64,000 bases of DNA from Pseudomonas libanensis. Lineage in GTDB: Bacteria > Pseudomonadota > Gammaproteobacteria > Pseudomonadales > Pseudomonadaceae. This document shows, piece after piece, positions 62,775 to 64,000 of this stretch; within the stretch, counting starts at the first letter, position 1; the number at the start of each line of letters is the position of its first letter. The notes beneath the pieces were generated by a model. That model did no database searches, was not told the DNA's origin, and saw only the letters and a list, made by a program, of their open reading frames with translations. Made by a program: the position numbers and the translations under genes. The stretch covers positions 1-64,000 of the forward strand of contig NZ_JYLH01000020.1 of the NCBI RefSeq assembly GCF_001439685.1, in the 5' to 3' direction.

Positions 62775-62838
62775 GAAAAAAGTGCAGCCGCACGGGTCAG
62801 ATAAGCATAGGACTACAGGCGCTGATCTGACCCGCACT
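62775..62838 (-). terminator. Probable terminator of the DMT-like gene
   Basis: On the minus strand CGGGTCAGAT and ATCTGACCCG (62825-62834 and 62793-62802) form a 10-bp stem, followed by a short GTGC-GGCT-GCAC hairpin and a run of six T. It lies 16 bases past the stop of the small membrane protein. Confidence 0.55.
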
Positions 62839-62853
62839 GGATGACCGGGTGCG

Positions 62854-63210
62854 TTAAAGCAGTATCGTGGCAAGCATGCCCAAGGCGCCCAGGCAAAACC
62901 CGACCAGCGCGCCGCGTCCAGGCGCTTCATGAAACAGCGACCAGACCACCACGGGCTCAAGTAGCAACAAGGACGTGACCGAGACCACGGTGACAATCCA
63001 GATGTCACCCACCGCCCTGTACCCCAGCCAATAGGCGCCCAGCAGGCAAAACCCGGCAAAACACATCACCACGACGGGCAGCATAAACGCTCCCCAGGAG
63101 CCGCCGCCGGTGTGGGCCAGCCTGGCGGTTACCACCTCGCTGTAGATTGCACAAAACTCCCCGATCACCATCAACCCTAGAGCAAAAACTCCGAGTAGTT
63201 CTTTGGACAT
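62854..63210 (-). CDS. Small four-helix DMT/SMR-like membrane protein
   Basis: A 118-residue protein with four hydrophobic helices (VFALGLMVIGEFCAIYSEVV, FMLPVVVMCFAGFCLLGAYW, WIVTVVSVTSLLLLEPVVVW, GALVGFCLGALGMLATILL). The glutamate in GEFCAIYSE of helix 1 and the helix 3/4 pattern recall small multidrug resistance proteins. It works, if so, as a dimeric exporter; the substrate is unknown. AAGGAA lies upstream of the ATG. It overlaps a 53-codon ORF upstream by 34 bases in a different frame. Confidence 0.72.
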   Translation of the reverse strand: MSKELLGVFALGLMVIGEFCAIYSEVVTARLAHTGGGSWGAFMLPVVVMCFAGFCLLGAYWLGYRAVGDIWIVTVVSVTSLLLLEPVVVWSLFHEAPGRGALVGFCLGALGMLATILL

Positions 63211-63338
63211 ATCAAAAATTCCTTCGTATTCAGCGCGATATTTTTCAGCTCCCAGCCAGTGATGCTGGCGTCCAGGGAGGCATTGCCTTCATACGAAGTG
63301 CGTTTGAAAAGGCCTGAATTATCGAAGTACTTGTCCAT
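63177..63338 (-). CDS. Small ORF (53 aa) ahead of the membrane protein
   Basis: An ATG at 63338 with AAAGGA about 8 bases upstream opens a 53-residue reading frame (starts MDKYFDNSGLFKRTSYEGNA, ends NYSEFLL). It runs 34 bases into the small membrane protein gene in another frame. No family is recognised. The proper ribosome site and overlap suggest a co-translated small protein or peptide; it could also be the remnant of a longer gene. Not supported by homology, so confidence is limited. Confidence 0.4.
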   Translation of the reverse strand: MDKYFDNSGLFKRTSYEGNASLDASITGWELKNIALNTKEFLICPKNYSEFLL

Positions 63339-63505
63339 GCTCGTATCCTTCAAAGGGGGTTGAGGCTCAGCGGCCCGATGCCGGGCGCGTGCCGATCATA
63401 GAGGCATCGTGATGTCATTCACAAATAGGGAATGCCGATATGTGTTTGCGGGAGCTTTTGGCGCCTTGCTAACGGCAATGGCCTGCTATACAGCCACTGC
63501 CCATG

Positions 63506-64000
63506 CTAGCCAAGCGCCGTGTCCAGAAACATCATCACCGCAAAGCCCAACATCAACCCTAATGTGGCAGATGTCTGGTGCCCATTGCGGTGGGTTTCTG
63601 GAATGACTTCGTGAGACACGACAAAAATCATTGCCCCTGCGGCAAGTCCTAATGCAATGGGATAACCCAACGCAAATCCACTTGAAATCCCCAGGCCGAC
63701 CACGGCGCCCAGCGGCTCCATCAGTCCGGAGCCGATGGCAACAAGCGCGGCGCGCAATGCCGAAATGCCGGTCACGCGCAGCGCCAGTGCCACCGCCAGG
63801 CCCTCAGGGATATCCTGGATGGCGATAGCGGTTGTCAGGGGCATGCCAACGGTCAGGTCTCCATGGGCAAAGCTGACACCAATGGCCATGCCCTCGGGCA
63901 GGTTATGCAGCGTGATAGCAAGAACGAACAACCAGACACGGTTGAAGCGCTCGGTCTGTGGACCTTGGCGTCCAATCTCGGCGTGTTCGTGAGGTACGAA
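63506..64000 (-). CDS. ZIP-family metal transporter (partial, N-terminus beyond window)
   Basis: 165 codons from the C-terminal part of a ZIP transporter; the frame stays open to the window end. Metal-site motifs: ITLHNLPEGMAIG in helix 4 and VVSHEVIPETHR in helix 5, with a His-rich loop nearby (VPHEHAEIG). The family brings zinc or other divalent metals into the cytoplasm; the GufA-like form is typical of bacteria. The N-terminal helices are not visible. Confidence 0.88.
   Translation of the reverse strand, partial: FVPHEHAEIGRQGPQTERFNRVWLFVLAITLHNLPEGMAIGVSFAHGDLTVGMPLTTAIAIQDIPEGLAVALALRVTGISALRAALVAIGSGLMEPLGAVVGLGISSGFALGYPIALGLAAGAMIFVVSHEVIPETHRNGHQTSATLGLMLGFAVMMFLDTALG

Noticed and set aside
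63412..63606. 64-codon plus-strand ORF with a signal-peptide-like N-terminus and GAGG upstream
   Set aside because: Its second half is antisense to the end of the ZIP gene and shows no family; at best a relic of a secreted protein.

Overview
The window is chromosomal DNA of a fluorescent Pseudomonas, most likely of the P. fluorescens group. The evidence is GC-rich, densely packed coding DNA, close matches to Pseudomonas catabolic genes (acoABC/acoR, mdeR/mdeA, puu/pau polyamine genes), and many intergenic REP/REPIN hairpins with a GTGGGAG...GCTTGC...CTCCCAC core. No rRNA, tRNA, CRISPR array, prophage or transposase gene was seen. This assignment rests on sequence reading alone.

Layout. 0-0.7 kb: three REPs, a truncated copy of a long interspersed repeat and a decayed DMT transporter. 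0.7-5.5 kb: gamma-glutamyl-polyamine catabolism (glutamine-synthetase-like ligase, PotF-like binding protein, FAD oxidase) with a divergent AraC regulator. 5.5-12.1 kb: acetoin catabolism (acoABC, the sigma-54 activator acoR, an acetoin/diacetyl reductase), with a readable sigma-54 promoter and palindromes shared by acoA and the reductase gene. 12.3-18.7 kb: TonB receptor, AhpD-like protein, MscS-type channel with a cyclic-nucleotide-binding-like domain, pirin, MFS exporter. 18.8-23.0 kb: two-gene RND efflux system. 23.1-28.4 kb: RHS polymorphic toxin with an exchanged, AT-richer toxin tip and an immunity gene. 28.6-36.3 kb: M20 peptidase, diguanylate cyclase, LysE exporter, TIM-barrel isomerase, rubredoxin, MocR regulator, mdeR/mdeA. 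36.5-45.1 kb: LuxR regulator, SsuABC-like transporter with two binding proteins, sotB, YfeH-like transporter, AraC regulator. 46.1-50.9 kb: a compact operon of a haem-oxygenase-like diiron protein, an NPPY methyltransferase and a YbdK-type carboxylate-amine ligase, followed by a zinc dehydrogenase. 51.2-59.3 kb: a six-gene glycerol-type ABC importer (glpSTPQUV order), divergent from a sigma-54 activator, with a near-consensus -24/-12 promoter and an array of TGAACA sites. 59.3-64.0 kb: TonB receptor, small unknowns, a small DMT-like protein preceded by an unlisted 53-codon ORF, and a ZIP metal transporter that runs off the end.

How it works together. Much of the window is nutrient scavenging: each catabolic island has its own binding protein or receptor, enzymes and dedicated activator. 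Two islands (acetoin, glycerol-type ABC) use AcoR-type sigma-54 activators whose target promoters and likely upstream sites can be read directly. The most unusual elements are (i) the diiron/methyltransferase/ligase operon, which looks like a small uncharacterised biosynthetic or detoxification pathway, (ii) long composite repeats bounded by inverted REPs and containing a near-perfect three-way-junction fold, and (iii) the RHS toxin tip with its immunity gene and a short overlapping leader ORF.
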